Shown: piece by piece, positions 26,687 to 35,922 of the stretch
Layout of the letters: each line of letters starts with the position of its first letter
Position numbering within the stretch: the first letter of the stretch is position 1
Assembly: GCF_000498395.2 (NCBI RefSeq)
Contig: NZ_CP010979.1
Coordinates: 1,178,001 to 1,242,000, forward strand
Length of the DNA stretch: 64,000 nt
Direction of reading: 5' to 3'
Origin: Pseudomonas putida S13.1.2
Lineage (GTDB): Bacteria > Pseudomonadota > Gammaproteobacteria > Pseudomonadales > Pseudomonadaceae
The notes under the pieces: model-generated
What the model was told of the DNA's origin: nothing
What the model saw: only the letters and a program-made list of their open reading frames with translations
Databases searched by the model: none
Translations under genes and position numbers: made by a program

Positions 26687-26785
26687 TACCGGCCTCATCG
26701 CCGGCAAGCCAGCTCCCACAGGTATTGCACCGTTCTTGAGCGTTTTGCTGAACTTGAGGGAGCTGGCTTGCCGGCGATTGGGCCA
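26687..26785. repeat. Paired REP (CGCCGGCAAGCCAGCTCCC type)
   Basis: Inverted units at 26687-26723 and 26757-26784 lie after the OsmC-YcaO stop; likely a transcription end. Confidence 0.85.
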
Positions 26786-26934
26786 GCAGCCCTCATATAG
26801 CACTTTGATCTTGGCGCTATGCCCAATGCGTCCTTCCGCTTCGCCTGGCAGGCGAGTAAATTTTTTCTCCCCCAATATATGGCGCGTTAACCGCCAGAAG
26901 GACCTCGGCCGCGCACGACAAGAAGGCGCAGACC

Positions 26935-27747
26935 ATGAGCACCCCTTTGGATACCAATGCCCTTAAGACCCGTCAGCAGGCCGCTTGGGCCAGCGGTGAC
27001 TACGCGGTAATCGGCACCACCCTGCAACTGGTTGGCGAACGCCTGGCCGAGGCCTGCGACTTGCGCTGGGACGAGCAGGTGCTGGACGTTGCTGCCGGCA
27101 ACGGCAACGCCACCCTGGCCGCTGCCCGGCGCGGCTGTCGCGTCACCTCCACCGACTATGTGCCCGAACTGCTCAAGCGCGGCGAAGAGCGGGCGCGGGC
27201 CGAGCACTTGAATGTGCTGTTCCAGGCGGCCGATGCCGAAGCGTTGCCGTTTGCCGACGGTACCTTCGATGCCGTGCTTTCCACATTCGGCGTGATGTTC
27301 GCCCCTGATCAGGCGCAGGCCGCACGCGAGCTGGCCCGGGTGTGCCGGCCCGGTGGCCGCATCGGCCTGGCCAACTGGACCCCGCAAGGCTTTGTCGGGC
27401 AGATGTTCAAAATTCTAGGCCGACATGTGCCGCCACCCCTCGGTGCCTTGCCGCCTTCGCGCTGGGGCGATGAGGAGCAGTTGCGCGTGATGTTCGAAGG
27501 GGCGCTCGGCGAACTGAAAGTCAACCGGCAGCACTTCAACTTCCGCTATCGCTCGGCGGCGCATTTCATCGAGGTGTTCCGCACCTGGTATGGGCCGGTG
27601 CACAAGGCGTTTGCCTCATTGGAGCCGGAGGCGGCCAGTGCGCTGGAGCGGGATCTGACCCAGTTGCTGGAGGAGAACAACGTCGCTGGCCCTTCATCGT
27701 TGGTGGTGCCGAGTGAATACGTCGAGGTGGTGGTCATTCGGGGCTAG
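26935..27747 (+). CDS. Class I SAM-dependent methyltransferase
   Basis: The 270-residue protein has methyltransferase motif I VLDVAAGNGNATLAAARRG (about residues 50-68), motif II STDYVPELL and the motif IV/post region TFDAVLSTFGVMFAPDQ. It is of the UbiE/methyltransf_11 type. The substrate is not evident. Its 3' end overlaps the convergent DUF6708-like gene by 14 bases. Confidence 0.9.
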   Translation: MSTPLDTNALKTRQQAAWASGDYAVIGTTLQLVGERLAEACDLRWDEQVLDVAAGNGNATLAAARRGCRVTSTDYVPELLKRGEERARAEHLNVLFQAADAEALPFADGTFDAVLSTFGVMFAPDQAQAARELARVCRPGGRIGLANWTPQGFVGQMFKILGRHVPPPLGALPPSRWGDEEQLRVMFEGALGELKVNRQHFNFRYRSAAHFIEVFRTWYGPVHKAFASLEPEAASALERDLTQLLEENNVAGPSSLVVPSEYVEVVVIRG

Positions 27748-28612
27748 CAGGGGCTCCTTCCAATGCCTCCGCGGGTGGGGGGGCTGCACGGACATTGAAA
27801 AGCTTGCAGACGAAGTACCAAGCGATGGCGACCGTTAGGTTGTAGGGGAACAACACGGCCCAGAACGGCAGTTGCCAGTTCTTCTTGCCCTGCATTTCAC
27901 CGGGCTCGCCGGTACGCCAGGGGGCATAGTGGCGCCAGGCTTCAGCCGGGGTCAGGCAGATGGCGTGGAGTGGCTTGTGCCACCAATTGGGCTCGCCGGG
28001 AGGCGGAAGCTTGTCCGGACCGTGGTTCATGAAATGGCGGAGGTACTCCCACACCTCGGCGACGTGTCTGACCCCGGGCTCGGTGGGTTCGTTGCTGTCG
28101 ACCCAGAGGCAGTCTTTTTGGTGGAGGCTGCCATCCGCTCGGCGAGGGGCGAAGGCGAGGGCGTAGCTGGTGCTGAAGGATGAACCGCTGTACTCGGTGC
28201 GTTTGAAAACGCCTCCGCCAGTGTTACTCCACTCAAAGACGAATACCTTGCTCAAGCGTTGATAGTAAATCTTCTGAGTTGATCGGTTGAAACATATGCT
28301 CGATAAGCGCTTTATGAAGTATATTCGGTAAATTAGGAACGGGAGGAAGGTGAAGGGCGTGAGTGCGAAGCTGGTCATTAAAAGTGGGTTGGATTCAAAG
28401 TACTTCATGAACTCCCCGTCAAATAGATAAGGGTAGAAGCCGATCATTGAAATGGTTATTATTGCGCAGTACAGTTTTCCCATGAAGACCGAGTCTGTTA
28501 CCCATGGGTTTCTCAAACATAAAAAATTTTCGGATAAGTTTAATAGCTGCCCAGTGATAGCGGGCTTGTGTCCTGAACCTGTCTTTGCATTGAATATCCA
28601 GAGGGTTGCCAT
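27734..28612 (-). CDS. DUF6708-like membrane protein, copy 2
   Basis: The 292-residue protein has two hydrophobic hairpins: about residues 47-65 with 78-98, and a C-terminal one (FWAVLFPYNLTVAIAWYFVC). I place it in the DUF6708 group seen beside VasX/BTH_I2691-type effectors; that family call is from memory. It starts 2 bases after the stop of the truncated effector remnant, exactly as copy 1 follows the full effector. Its C-terminal half (SSFSTSYALAFAPRRADGSL onward) is almost identical to copy 1, while residues 40-120 differ strongly. The family could be immunity or accessory; immunity is inference. Confidence 0.8.
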   Translation of the reverse strand: MATLWIFNAKTGSGHKPAITGQLLNLSENFLCLRNPWVTDSVFMGKLYCAIITISMIGFYPYLFDGEFMKYFESNPLLMTSFALTPFTFLPFLIYRIYFIKRLSSICFNRSTQKIYYQRLSKVFVFEWSNTGGGVFKRTEYSGSSFSTSYALAFAPRRADGSLHQKDCLWVDSNEPTEPGVRHVAEVWEYLRHFMNHGPDKLPPPGEPNWWHKPLHAICLTPAEAWRHYAPWRTGEPGEMQGKKNWQLPFWAVLFPYNLTVAIAWYFVCKLFNVRAAPPPAEALEGAPASPE

Positions 28613-28614
28613 GC

Positions 28615-28806
28615 TCAGGGCTCCAGTCGAAAAATTGACAGGATCTCATTGCCTTCGTCCAACCCATGATTGGCGCTGTAAGCGAGATGCAGTGAGACAT
28701 GACTTTGGTTGGCCAGCGTGTTCTCGAAATGCAGAACTAAGCCAGCACCTACAGAGATGCGTGCGCTGCAGGCGGAGGTGGCACTGCTGATGGAGGCGTC
28801 AGTCAT
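28615..28806 (-). pseudogene. Remnant of a second VasX-like effector (internal in-frame deletion)
   Basis: The 63-codon ORF joins the first 17 or so residues of the effector (MTDASISSATSACSARI) directly to its last 45 residues ([12 protein letters not shown] to SIFRLEP). The full gene has [20 protein letters not shown] at one end and the matching tail at the other. About 930 codons are missing. The frame is intact, AAGGAAG precedes ATG 28806, and the start overlaps the stop of DUF6708 copy 1 (ATGA). It could be a dead relic or a retained small protein. Confidence 0.85.
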
Positions 28807-29699
28807 GCGCGCTTCCTTTTGCCCGAACGTGCCGGGCGCTCCTCAAACGCTTCAGGCGGTGGTGACGCGATGCGAACATTGAACAGGCGACAGATGCCGT
28901 ACCAGCAGATGGCGACGGTGAGGTTGTAGGGGAACAGCACGGCCCAGAACGGCAGTTGCCAGTTCTTTTTGCCCTGCATTTCACCGAGCTCGCCGGTTCG
29001 CCAGGGCGCGTAGTGTTGCCAGGCTTCTGCCGGCGTCAGGCAGATGGCGTGGAGTGGCTTGTGCCACCAATTGGGCTCGCGGGGAGGCGGAAGCTTGTCC
29101 GGACCGTGGTTCATGAAATGGCGGAGGTACTCCCACACCTCGGCGACGTGTCTGACCCCGGGCTCGGTGGGTTCGTTGCTGTCGACCCAGAGGCAGTCTT
29201 TTTGGTGGAGGCTGCCATCCGCACGGCGAGGGGCGAAGGCGAGGGCGTAGCTGGTGCTGAAGGATGACCCGCCAAACTCAACACGCTTGAAAATACCCCC
29301 GCCCAAATTATCCCAATCAAAAACCAACACCCTGTTCAGTCGTTGATAGTAAATCTTTCGTGTGGATCGGTTGAGGTAGACGTTAGATAAGCCCTTTATT
29401 AGAAATATCCGGTAGATGAGGAAGGGGAGGAATATGAAAGGGGTGAGTGCGAATCCGATAGTAAGTATTGGGTCAAATGTGTGCGGATTCCAGGCGTCAC
29501 TTGAAAAGAAAGAGGAAGGATAGATGCCGATCATTACTATCAGGATCGATGCGCAGTACAATTTCCCCATGAAAACAGAATCTGTTACCCACGGGTTTCT
29601 TAAGCATAGGTTGTTTTTACATGCTTTTAATAGTTGTCCGCCAATAGCGGCTTTGTGCCCTGTATCTGACGTTGAATTGAATAACCAGATGGTTGTCAT
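28803..29699 (-). CDS. DUF6708-like membrane protein, copy 1
   Basis: The 298-residue protein starts 2 bases after the full effector stop. It shares with copy 2 the N-terminal pattern LCLRNPWVTDSVFMGKLYCA and the C-terminal WWHKPLHAICLTPAEAW region. Hydrophobic segments near residues 50-65 and 78-98 and a C-terminal FWAVLFPYNLTVAICWYGIC suggest a membrane protein. The C-terminal half (residues 143-230) is nearly identical in DNA to copy 2. Coupling to the effector suggests immunity or loading; neither is shown. Confidence 0.8.
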   Translation of the reverse strand: MTTIWLFNSTSDTGHKAAIGGQLLKACKNNLCLRNPWVTDSVFMGKLYCASILIVMIGIYPSSFFSSDAWNPHTFDPILTIGFALTPFIFLPFLIYRIFLIKGLSNVYLNRSTRKIYYQRLNRVLVFDWDNLGGGIFKRVEFGGSSFSTSYALAFAPRRADGSLHQKDCLWVDSNEPTEPGVRHVAEVWEYLRHFMNHGPDKLPPPREPNWWHKPLHAICLTPAEAWQHYAPWRTGELGEMQGKKNWQLPFWAVLFPYNLTVAICWYGICRLFNVRIASPPPEAFEERPARSGKRKRA

Positions 29700-29701
29700 G
29701 A

Positions 29702-32692
29702 TCAGCGTTCCAAACGAAAAACCGACAGGGTCTCATTGTCTTCGTCCAACCCCTGATTGGCGCTGTAGGCGAGATGCAGTGAGACATGATTTTGGTTGGT
29801 TAGCGTGTTCTCAAAATGTAGAACCAAACCAGCACCTACGATGTGGCCGGTTGGGGCGATTGGGAAAACGTCCATTCCTTGGCCGTCACGGAAGGCGCTC
29901 AAGCTCCCTGACCATTCGCTCACGCCTAGCCAAAAGCCAGGCAGTAGTACTGTGAACGCGACACTTGGTTGAGGTGTGGCTACTTCGTTATGTGTGATAG
30001 CGGTCCAGTTTGGCGGAGACCAGTGATGATTTTGATGCCATCGGGTATCGACTTTAGTTATACCGAGTGACAGGGCCTGCTCGGCGGAGAGTAGCTTCGG
30101 CCCGTAGTGTTCGTTGTACCAAGCTTTGATTTCGGTTTTTAGCGAAGCAAAAACAGGAAGTCTATTTTCGTAGTCCAAGTTAATTTCAGGGTGCATCTCT
30201 CCATCGTTGATGCGATTGCCGAACACGCAACGTGCTGCCCAAAGCTCGATCGGGCTGTGCTGCCGCTCATGTGCCTTGGCGTGAAGGTACAGCCCTCCTG
30301 CAATGATGGCTACTCCCACCAGGACAAGTGCAGCCGCGGCCCATCCGGCGAACGGTACAAACGAAGTAACACCTGCAATTGACAGTCCGGCTTCAAGTAC
30401 GACGATTGAGCCAGCGGCCATAGTTACTCCGCCAGCCATTGTGTATCGGGCTGCAATTTGGTCGCCATTAGTGCGCTGCCGCTGCGACTTGAATATGTCA
30501 GAAGTTAATCCGCTAATTATTGCGGGGTATCCCACTAAGCGTGCGTAGAGATTACTGCTTAAAAACTTCATGATCCCATTTCCGAAGGCCATGCCTGGTG
30601 CGGTCGGACTCAATCTCAATATCACGGCCTTCTGCGTTGCTCGCACGCTGACCATCGTCGCCGCCGCTGCACCGATCACACCGAAAATCGATGAAGCAAA
30701 CCCCAAGGTGTATTCCGGTGCATCGCTCTTCTGCAGGCTGTTATAGGCCGTCTTCAGCGATAAGATATTGAACCACAGCATCCCCGCGTTCAAACCTCCC
30801 CCACCGCCCGAGGTGAGCAACCCGAGAAAGTTGGGCTTCACTCGCGCAGTGGTGGTCAGTTCTATCGATATTGTCCGGCTACCCGAGATGCGCAGTTGTT
30901 TCATTTCCTCAACCTGCGCCATGCCGCTTTTCAAATACTTCTGTACCTCCTGGCTAAATGGATTGTCCGTGATGGCCTGTTCGGTGATTCGATAGCGCGC
31001 TGCCAACAGCCCCAACGCCTTCTCGGCATTCGCCTCACGCGCCGCCAACAGCACCTGCTGACGCAGGCCATGACTGGCATCCCACCGTGTCTGGCCACGC
31101 AGGCGCTTGAGCACTACGGTATTGACCGCCTGGGCGGTAAGGTCGGTGATGTCGGCCATGGCCGGGAAGCGACCCACCAATCCTTCGATCACGTTGTCGC
31201 TGGCACCGAATAAAGAGCCGGTCGAATCCGCCTTGTCCTTGAACGGATTGAACGGCGCCAAGGCGGTGTAAAGCGGGCTGTCGTGCTGGTCCAACCATTG
31301 CTCCAGGCGTTTGAAGCGTCGGTCATGATTTTCGGTGCCGGGTGTCGGCTGGCCCATCGGGTGAATCAGCAAAGCCAGCGAGATTTCCAGACCGCGGGCG
31401 GAGGTGCGTTCGTCGCGGTCGTAACACGCCAGGGCGGCCGCGAGGCTGTAGGGGTTGTCGATATGTTGCGATTCGGCAGTGGCCAGCCAGGTGTCATGAT
31501 CGTTGCTGGCTTGCAAGGCCAGGTTGCGCAGGGCTGCAATACGCCGTTCCAGTTCATCGCGCTCGGCGAGGAAATGCCGGTATTTGGCGATATCGATGCG
31601 CTTTGCCAGGCGCGCGCCGTTGGGGGAGTAATCCTCATGGGTGAGGGCCTGGAAATGTGACTCGGCCGCAGACAGCGCAGGCCCACGCCGCTCCGTGCCA
31701 AGCCTGAGCGCAGCCAGTTCCGGTGAGGGCGCATCGGCCGGGTACATGCTTTCCAGCGTCTTGTTCAGCAGCATGCCCACCAGGTTGCGATGGTGAAAAT
31801 CGCGGCTTTGCACGCTCAGCTGCTCGGCATCCAGGCGGTAGCACGCCGGCACGCGTTCTTGCTCGGGAGGTTGCGCGGGTTTTGTATGTGCCAGTTGCTC
31901 GGCGGGCATCAGGTCGCGCATTTGATGCTGGTAGGCCGAGACCGACAGGCTCAGGTCCAGAGCCATGCCTTCGGCGTCGGCGAGTGCTACCACCACCGGT
32001 ACTTTCGGTTGGGTCCAGGGGTAGTGACGCGCAACGGCGACCAGGTTGCCGATAGGCAAGGTTTCGGTGACCGGGTCGCTGCTCCAGGTCAACGGCATGC
32101 GCCGCTCTGTGGGCTTGAAGTCTTCGACCCAGGTTTGCAGGGCACTGACCGGCAACACATGGGGCTGGGTGGACGGCGCCTGGTTGCCGGCGATCAGTTC
32201 GGCCATGTCCAGCTGGCGCATGTGCCGTTTGCGCAAGGCTGATGAACCGGTGATGCGGGCGGTCACGGCGTTGGTCCACAGGTGGGGGCTGTAAGCGATC
32301 CACACTTCCTTGGCGATATTGGGGCAGGTATCGGCCCACACCCAGCCCATGCTCCGGCTGGAGAGATAGCGATCACGCAGGTGGTAGTTCTCCAGCCCTT
32401 TGTAACGCAGTTCCTTGTAAAGACCCGCGCCAATGTACTCATGGATGACCAGCTTTTCGCCCTTCGGGCCTTTCATGAACACGTAGATATAACCCGGGCG
32501 CAAGGCGCGGAGGGTGTAGGCAGAGTGTTGCAGCGGGGCGAAGCCTTGTTCCAGGTTGAAACCGGCATTGGCATAGCGGCAGGCGGGGGATTCGCCGGTG
32601 CGTGGCACGATGGCATAGCGCACCGGCAGGATGGGGATGCGTGCGCTGCAGGCAGGGCCGGAGGTGGCGCTGCTAACGGAAGCATTGCTCAT
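29702..32692 (-). CDS. VasX/BTH_I2691-like predicted T6SS pore-forming effector
   Basis: The 996-residue protein starts with the VasX-type N-terminal region ([20 protein letters not shown], then [15 protein letters not shown]). A long helical, hydrophilic middle follows, then a hydrophobic part at about residues 660-805 ([19 protein letters not shown] and [19 protein letters not shown]) and a C-terminal domain. This architecture is that of colicin-like T6SS effectors that permeabilise membranes. ATG 32692 with AAGGAAC upstream is preferred over 32758. No VgrG, Hcp or T6SS structural gene lies in the window, so it would ride on a distant apparatus. Confidence 0.8.
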   Translation of the reverse strand: MSNASVSSATSGPACSARIPILPVRYAIVPRTGESPACRYANAGFNLEQGFAPLQHSAYTLRALRPGYIYVFMKGPKGEKLVIHEYIGAGLYKELRYKGLENYHLRDRYLSSRSMGWVWADTCPNIAKEVWIAYSPHLWTNAVTARITGSSALRKRHMRQLDMAELIAGNQAPSTQPHVLPVSALQTWVEDFKPTERRMPLTWSSDPVTETLPIGNLVAVARHYPWTQPKVPVVVALADAEGMALDLSLSVSAYQHQMRDLMPAEQLAHTKPAQPPEQERVPACYRLDAEQLSVQSRDFHHRNLVGMLLNKTLESMYPADAPSPELAALRLGTERRGPALSAAESHFQALTHEDYSPNGARLAKRIDIAKYRHFLAERDELERRIAALRNLALQASNDHDTWLATAESQHIDNPYSLAAALACYDRDERTSARGLEISLALLIHPMGQPTPGTENHDRRFKRLEQWLDQHDSPLYTALAPFNPFKDKADSTGSLFGASDNVIEGLVGRFPAMADITDLTAQAVNTVVLKRLRGQTRWDASHGLRQQVLLAAREANAEKALGLLAARYRITEQAITDNPFSQEVQKYLKSGMAQVEEMKQLRISGSRTISIELTTTARVKPNFLGLLTSGGGGGLNAGMLWFNILSLKTAYNSLQKSDAPEYTLGFASSIFGVIGAAAATMVSVRATQKAVILRLSPTAPGMAFGNGIMKFLSSNLYARLVGYPAIISGLTSDIFKSQRQRTNGDQIAARYTMAGGVTMAAGSIVVLEAGLSIAGVTSFVPFAGWAAAALVLVGVAIIAGGLYLHAKAHERQHSPIELWAARCVFGNRINDGEMHPEINLDYENRLPVFASLKTEIKAWYNEHYGPKLLSAEQALSLGITKVDTRWHQNHHWSPPNWTAITHNEVATPQPSVAFTVLLPGFWLGVSEWSGSLSAFRDGQGMDVFPIAPTGHIVGAGLVLHFENTLTNQNHVSLHLAYSANQGLDEDNETLSVFRLER

Positions 32693-33009
32693 GCGAGTTC
32701 CTTGCTCAGCGAGCAGTCTTTTCAGACCAAACGCGTAGAACGGCCTGTTCCAGTGCAAATAAAGACTGGAAGGGGGTTGGCTGATGCTTATGCTGTAGGA
32801 AATATCTTTCTTGTTTTGGAGGGTGAAAAAAAGATTGGCTTGTTAAGGCTCAGGCGAAAGACAATGCCTCGATTTCTCCTTCTTGGTCGAGGCTGAAAGT
32901 GTAATATTTTATTTGAATATTTTTTGTGTTTAGTGAGTGTGGTTTTGTAAGTGGAAAGTTTGATCTTTTCTGTAGGAATTGTCTTACTTATTAAGCGGTC
33001 GATAAACTT
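32693..33009. other. AT-rich intergenic region upstream of the effector
   Basis: About 317 bases, markedly richer in A and T than the flanks (for example 32890-32990). It holds the effector promoter region and the end of the small lipoprotein gene region. I see no ORF. Confidence 0.5.
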
Positions 33010-33297
33010 TCAGTTCTTGCACTTGGCCATCACTACTTGGCAAGTTCGGGGTGTGCCTCCAGAGCGGCCGGCATAGCGTATGCAATTGTTCATGGATTTT
33101 TGCCGCGCAATGCTCAGGGTATTGCCCCAGGCCAGGCCGCCTTCGCCGGTCGTGGGTACGGCTTTGGCGAAGCAGTTGGAGCCGACTGCAGGCGTGGCGT
33201 AGCGCGCCTTGCTGCCTTTGCTGGAGCAACCAGCAGTGAGCGCCAGGCTGAGGGCGAGCAGAGTGGTGAGGGCCCAGGACGGGTTTGGTCTGCTCAT
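33010..33297 (-). CDS. Small putative lipoprotein
   Basis: The 95-residue protein has a lipoprotein signal (LLALSLALTAGCSSKG, lipobox LTAGC) and a mature part with several cysteines (GSNCFAK, NNCIRY, RTCQVV, KCKN) that could form disulfides. I do not recognise the family. ATG 33297 has AAGGGGAA upstream, so it beats the longer start at 33345. It is divergent from the DUF2231 gene. Confidence 0.75.
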   Translation of the reverse strand: MSRPNPSWALTTLLALSLALTAGCSSKGSKARYATPAVGSNCFAKAVPTTGEGGLAWGNTLSIARQKSMNNCIRYAGRSGGTPRTCQVVMAKCKN

Positions 33298-33463
33298 GTG
33301 TTCCCCTTCTACGCTTGGCAGCAAATGCCTTGCAGGATATTTCATTCTAGCGAAGCGGTGAACTATCGCGTCGTGAAGGGGCTCCTTTGCTTAGCGCACC
33401 CTGCGCTCACCTGATGGCGCAAGCCCATCAGTCTCTTGGGTCACTGAATGAAAAGGAGGCACT

Positions 33464-33892
33464 GTGACCGCAACTGACCAAACCCTCTACCGCTGTAAGC
33501 CCAGCCCGCTGCACGCCCTGCTGCTGGCAGGCAGTGTCCCATTGTTCCTTGGCGCGCTGCTGAGCGACATCGCCTACTTCAACAGCTACCAGATCCAGTG
33601 GAACAACTTTGCCGCCTGGCTGATCGCCGGCGCCTTGGTGTTCTGCGGGCTGGCACTGCTGTTTGCGCTGGCCAACCTGGTCCGCGCCGAGCGCAAGGGT
33701 GGGCGCGCTACGCTGTACTTCGTGCTGCTGCTGGTGACCTGGGTGCTCGGGTTGATCAATGCGTTCGAGCACGCCAAGGACGCCTGGGCGGTGATGCCGT
33801 CGGGGCTGGTGTTGTCGGTGATCGTGACCGTGCTCTCGGTAGTGGCTGCGTGGACCGGCTTGAGCAACCTGCGTTCGGGAGGTGCAGCATGA
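33464..33892 (+). CDS. DUF2231 membrane protein
   Basis: The 142-residue protein has four hydrophobic segments in the DUF2231 pattern (KPSPLHALLLAGSVPLFLGA, then WLIAGALVFCGLALLFALAN). The start is GTG at 33464, behind a strong AAGGAGG. Its stop overlaps the sugar dehydrogenase start (ATGA), so the two are cotranslated. DUF2231 proteins are often found with PQQ or cytochrome-linked dehydrogenases; its role may be to link that enzyme to the membrane. Confidence 0.85.
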   Translation: MTATDQTLYRCKPSPLHALLLAGSVPLFLGALLSDIAYFNSYQIQWNNFAAWLIAGALVFCGLALLFALANLVRAERKGGRATLYFVLLLVTWVLGLINAFEHAKDAWAVMPSGLVLSVIVTVLSVVAAWTGLSNLRSGGAA

Positions 33893-35181
33893 AGCCTTTG
33901 CATGCATTGAGCTTGTTGAGCATGGCGGTGTTGCTGAGCGCCTGTGGTGGTGACGGCGAGCCCACCCAGGCCCATGGGCCGGACCCGAAGCTGCCCGATC
34001 CGCAGCGCGGGTTGTTGCCGAGCATGAAGATCGCGCAGCCGGTTGCCTGGGGCGAGCAGAAACCGACCGTGCCGGAGGGTTTCAGCGTCACGGCCATTGC
34101 CACTGACCTGAAAATCCCGCGGCAGAGCCTGGTGCTGCCCAATGGCGATATTCTGGTGGCCGAGGGCAGGGGTGGCAGCGCGGCCAAGCTCAAGCCCAAG
34201 GATGTGATCGCAAGCCAGATCAAGGCCAAGGGCAATACGCAGGTCAAGGGTGGCAACCGCCTGACCCTGTTGCGTGATGCCGACGGCGACGGCACCTATG
34301 AGGTGCAGACCATTTTCGCCGAAAACCTCAACGCGCCGTACGGCCTGGCCTTTGCAAACGGCAAGCTGTATGTGGCCAACCAGGATGCGCTGGTGCGCTT
34401 TGACTACAAGGAAGGCCAGACCCAAGCCGACGGCCCGCCGTCCAAGGTCACCGACCTGCCGGCCGAAATCAACCACCACTGGACCAAGGCGCTGACAATC
34501 AGCCCCGATGGCCGCTATCTGTATGTGGGCATCGGCTCGAACAGCAACATCACCGAGCGCGGCCTGGAGGTGGAGATCGATCGGGCGATGGTCTGGCAGG
34601 TCGATGCCGAAACCGGCGCGCACCGGCCCTACGCCACTGGCTTGCGCAACCCGACGGCATTGACCATTCAGCCGCAGACAGGGCAGCTGTGGACTGTGGT
34701 CAACGAGCGGGATGAGCTGGGCCCCGACCTGGTGCCGGACTACCTCACTTCGGTACGTGAGGGCGGCTTCTATGGTTGGCCTTACAGCTACTGGGGGCAG
34801 AACGTGGATGAGCGGGTGCGGCCGCAAAACCCGGACAAGGTGGCTGCCGCGATCAAGCCAGACTACAGCCTGGGTTCGCATGTGGCAGCATTGGGTGTCG
34901 ACTTCTCGATCCCGGCCATGGGTGAGCGCTTTGCCGACGGTGTGTTCGTCGGCGAGCACGGCAGCTGGAACCGGCCCGACCCGGTGGGCTACAAGGTGAT
35001 TTTCGTACCGTTCAGCAATGGCAGGCCGGCAGGGGAGCCAATCGACTTCGCTACAGGCTTTCGCGGCGAGGATGGCAAGACGCGTGGGCGGCCAGTGGGG
35101 GTGACGGTGGACCCGCGTGGGGCGTTGATCATTGCCGATGACCTGGCCAATACGGTATGGCGGGTGACGCGTAACCGTTGA
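33889..35181 (+). CDS. PQQ-type (sorbosone/glucose) sugar dehydrogenase lipoprotein
   Basis: The 430-residue lipoprotein (lipobox LLSAC) has a six-bladed beta-propeller of the sGDH/sorbosone dehydrogenase family: SLVLPNGDILVAEGRGG, LNAPYGLAFANGKLYVAN, HHWTKALTISPDGRYLYVGI, and GLRNPTALTIQPQTG. Such enzymes oxidise aldoses or other sugars in the periplasm with PQQ. ATG 33889 overlaps the upstream stop. The true substrate is not shown, and members of this propeller group are often misnamed. Confidence 0.88.
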   Translation: MKPLHALSLLSMAVLLSACGGDGEPTQAHGPDPKLPDPQRGLLPSMKIAQPVAWGEQKPTVPEGFSVTAIATDLKIPRQSLVLPNGDILVAEGRGGSAAKLKPKDVIASQIKAKGNTQVKGGNRLTLLRDADGDGTYEVQTIFAENLNAPYGLAFANGKLYVANQDALVRFDYKEGQTQADGPPSKVTDLPAEINHHWTKALTISPDGRYLYVGIGSNSNITERGLEVEIDRAMVWQVDAETGAHRPYATGLRNPTALTIQPQTGQLWTVVNERDELGPDLVPDYLTSVREGGFYGWPYSYWGQNVDERVRPQNPDKVAAAIKPDYSLGSHVAALGVDFSIPAMGERFADGVFVGEHGSWNRPDPVGYKVIFVPFSNGRPAGEPIDFATGFRGEDGKTRGRPVGVTVDPRGALIIADDLANTVWRVTRNR

Positions 35182-35340
35182 ATATTGGTGTAGCCCAAAT
35201 CCACCGCCCTGTGGAGGTGGGTTCATCCGCGAAAAAGTCGGCGAGGTGATGGCTCCGGCAGGGTGGCGGGCAACGTCTATGCTTGTTGGCGCGTGAACCA
35301 TTCGCGCCCTTTTTTTGGTTGATCACATGGAAGCAGGTCT

Positions 35341-35922
35341 ATGAACCCGATTCGCTCTCTCGCTCGTGCTGTTGCCCTGGCCACGCTGGCATCCGCTGCC
35401 AGCTTCACGGTGCACGCTGCCGATATTCCGATTGCCAGCGAGGCACTGGAAAGCCATGTCACCACGCAGGTCACAGCCATCGACCTGGCCAACCGCCAGG
35501 TCACGGTAAAAGGCCCTGATAACAAGAAAGATGTGACGTTCCAGCTTACGGAAAACGCGAAGGCTCTGCCTAACCTCAAGGTTGGGGACCAGGTCGATAT
35601 CTTCGTTACCCGCGCCGTGGCTTATGTGCTCAACACCGATGTGGGTGGGGCGCCGAAGGCTAGCGAGGAATCCGGTACCATTCGCGCCACTGCGCAAAAC
35701 CCCAATCCGGGCGGCGAAGCATTCCGCCAGGTCCGGGTCACCTCGCAGATCAAGAAGATCGACCTCAAGACGCATGAAGTGAGCCTGCTGCCACCCGAGG
35801 GCAAGTTGCAGGTGGTCAAGGTCGAAAACCCGGAATTGCAGGCGCGCATGAACAATCTCAAGGTTGGCCAGACGGTCGATGCGATCTTTACCGAAGTGCT
35901 GCGCGTCGAAACTTCGCGCTGA
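35341..35922 (+). CDS. Periplasmic protein with two repeated beta-rich domains
   Basis: The 193-residue protein has a signal peptide (ALATLASAASFTVHAA). The mature part contains two similar modules: VTTQVTAIDLANRQVTVKGP to LKVGDQVDIFVTRAV, and VTSQIKKIDLKTHEVSLLPP to LKVGQTVDAIFTEVL. Each looks like an OB-type or small beta-barrel fold, suggesting a duplicated domain. I cannot name the family. GGAAGCAGG precedes ATG 35341. A stop and a degenerate REP-like stretch lie upstream. Confidence 0.75.
   Translation: MNPIRSLARAVALATLASAASFTVHAADIPIASEALESHVTTQVTAIDLANRQVTVKGPDNKKDVTFQLTENAKALPNLKVGDQVDIFVTRAVAYVLNTDVGGAPKASEESGTIRATAQNPNPGGEAFRQVRVTSQIKKIDLKTHEVSLLPPEGKLQVVKVENPELQARMNNLKVGQTVDAIFTEVLRVETSR

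Noticed and set aside
27734..33009. Prophage or insertion sequence around the effector genes
   Set aside because: There is no integrase, transposase, terminal repeat or tRNA. Only composition and duplication are unusual.
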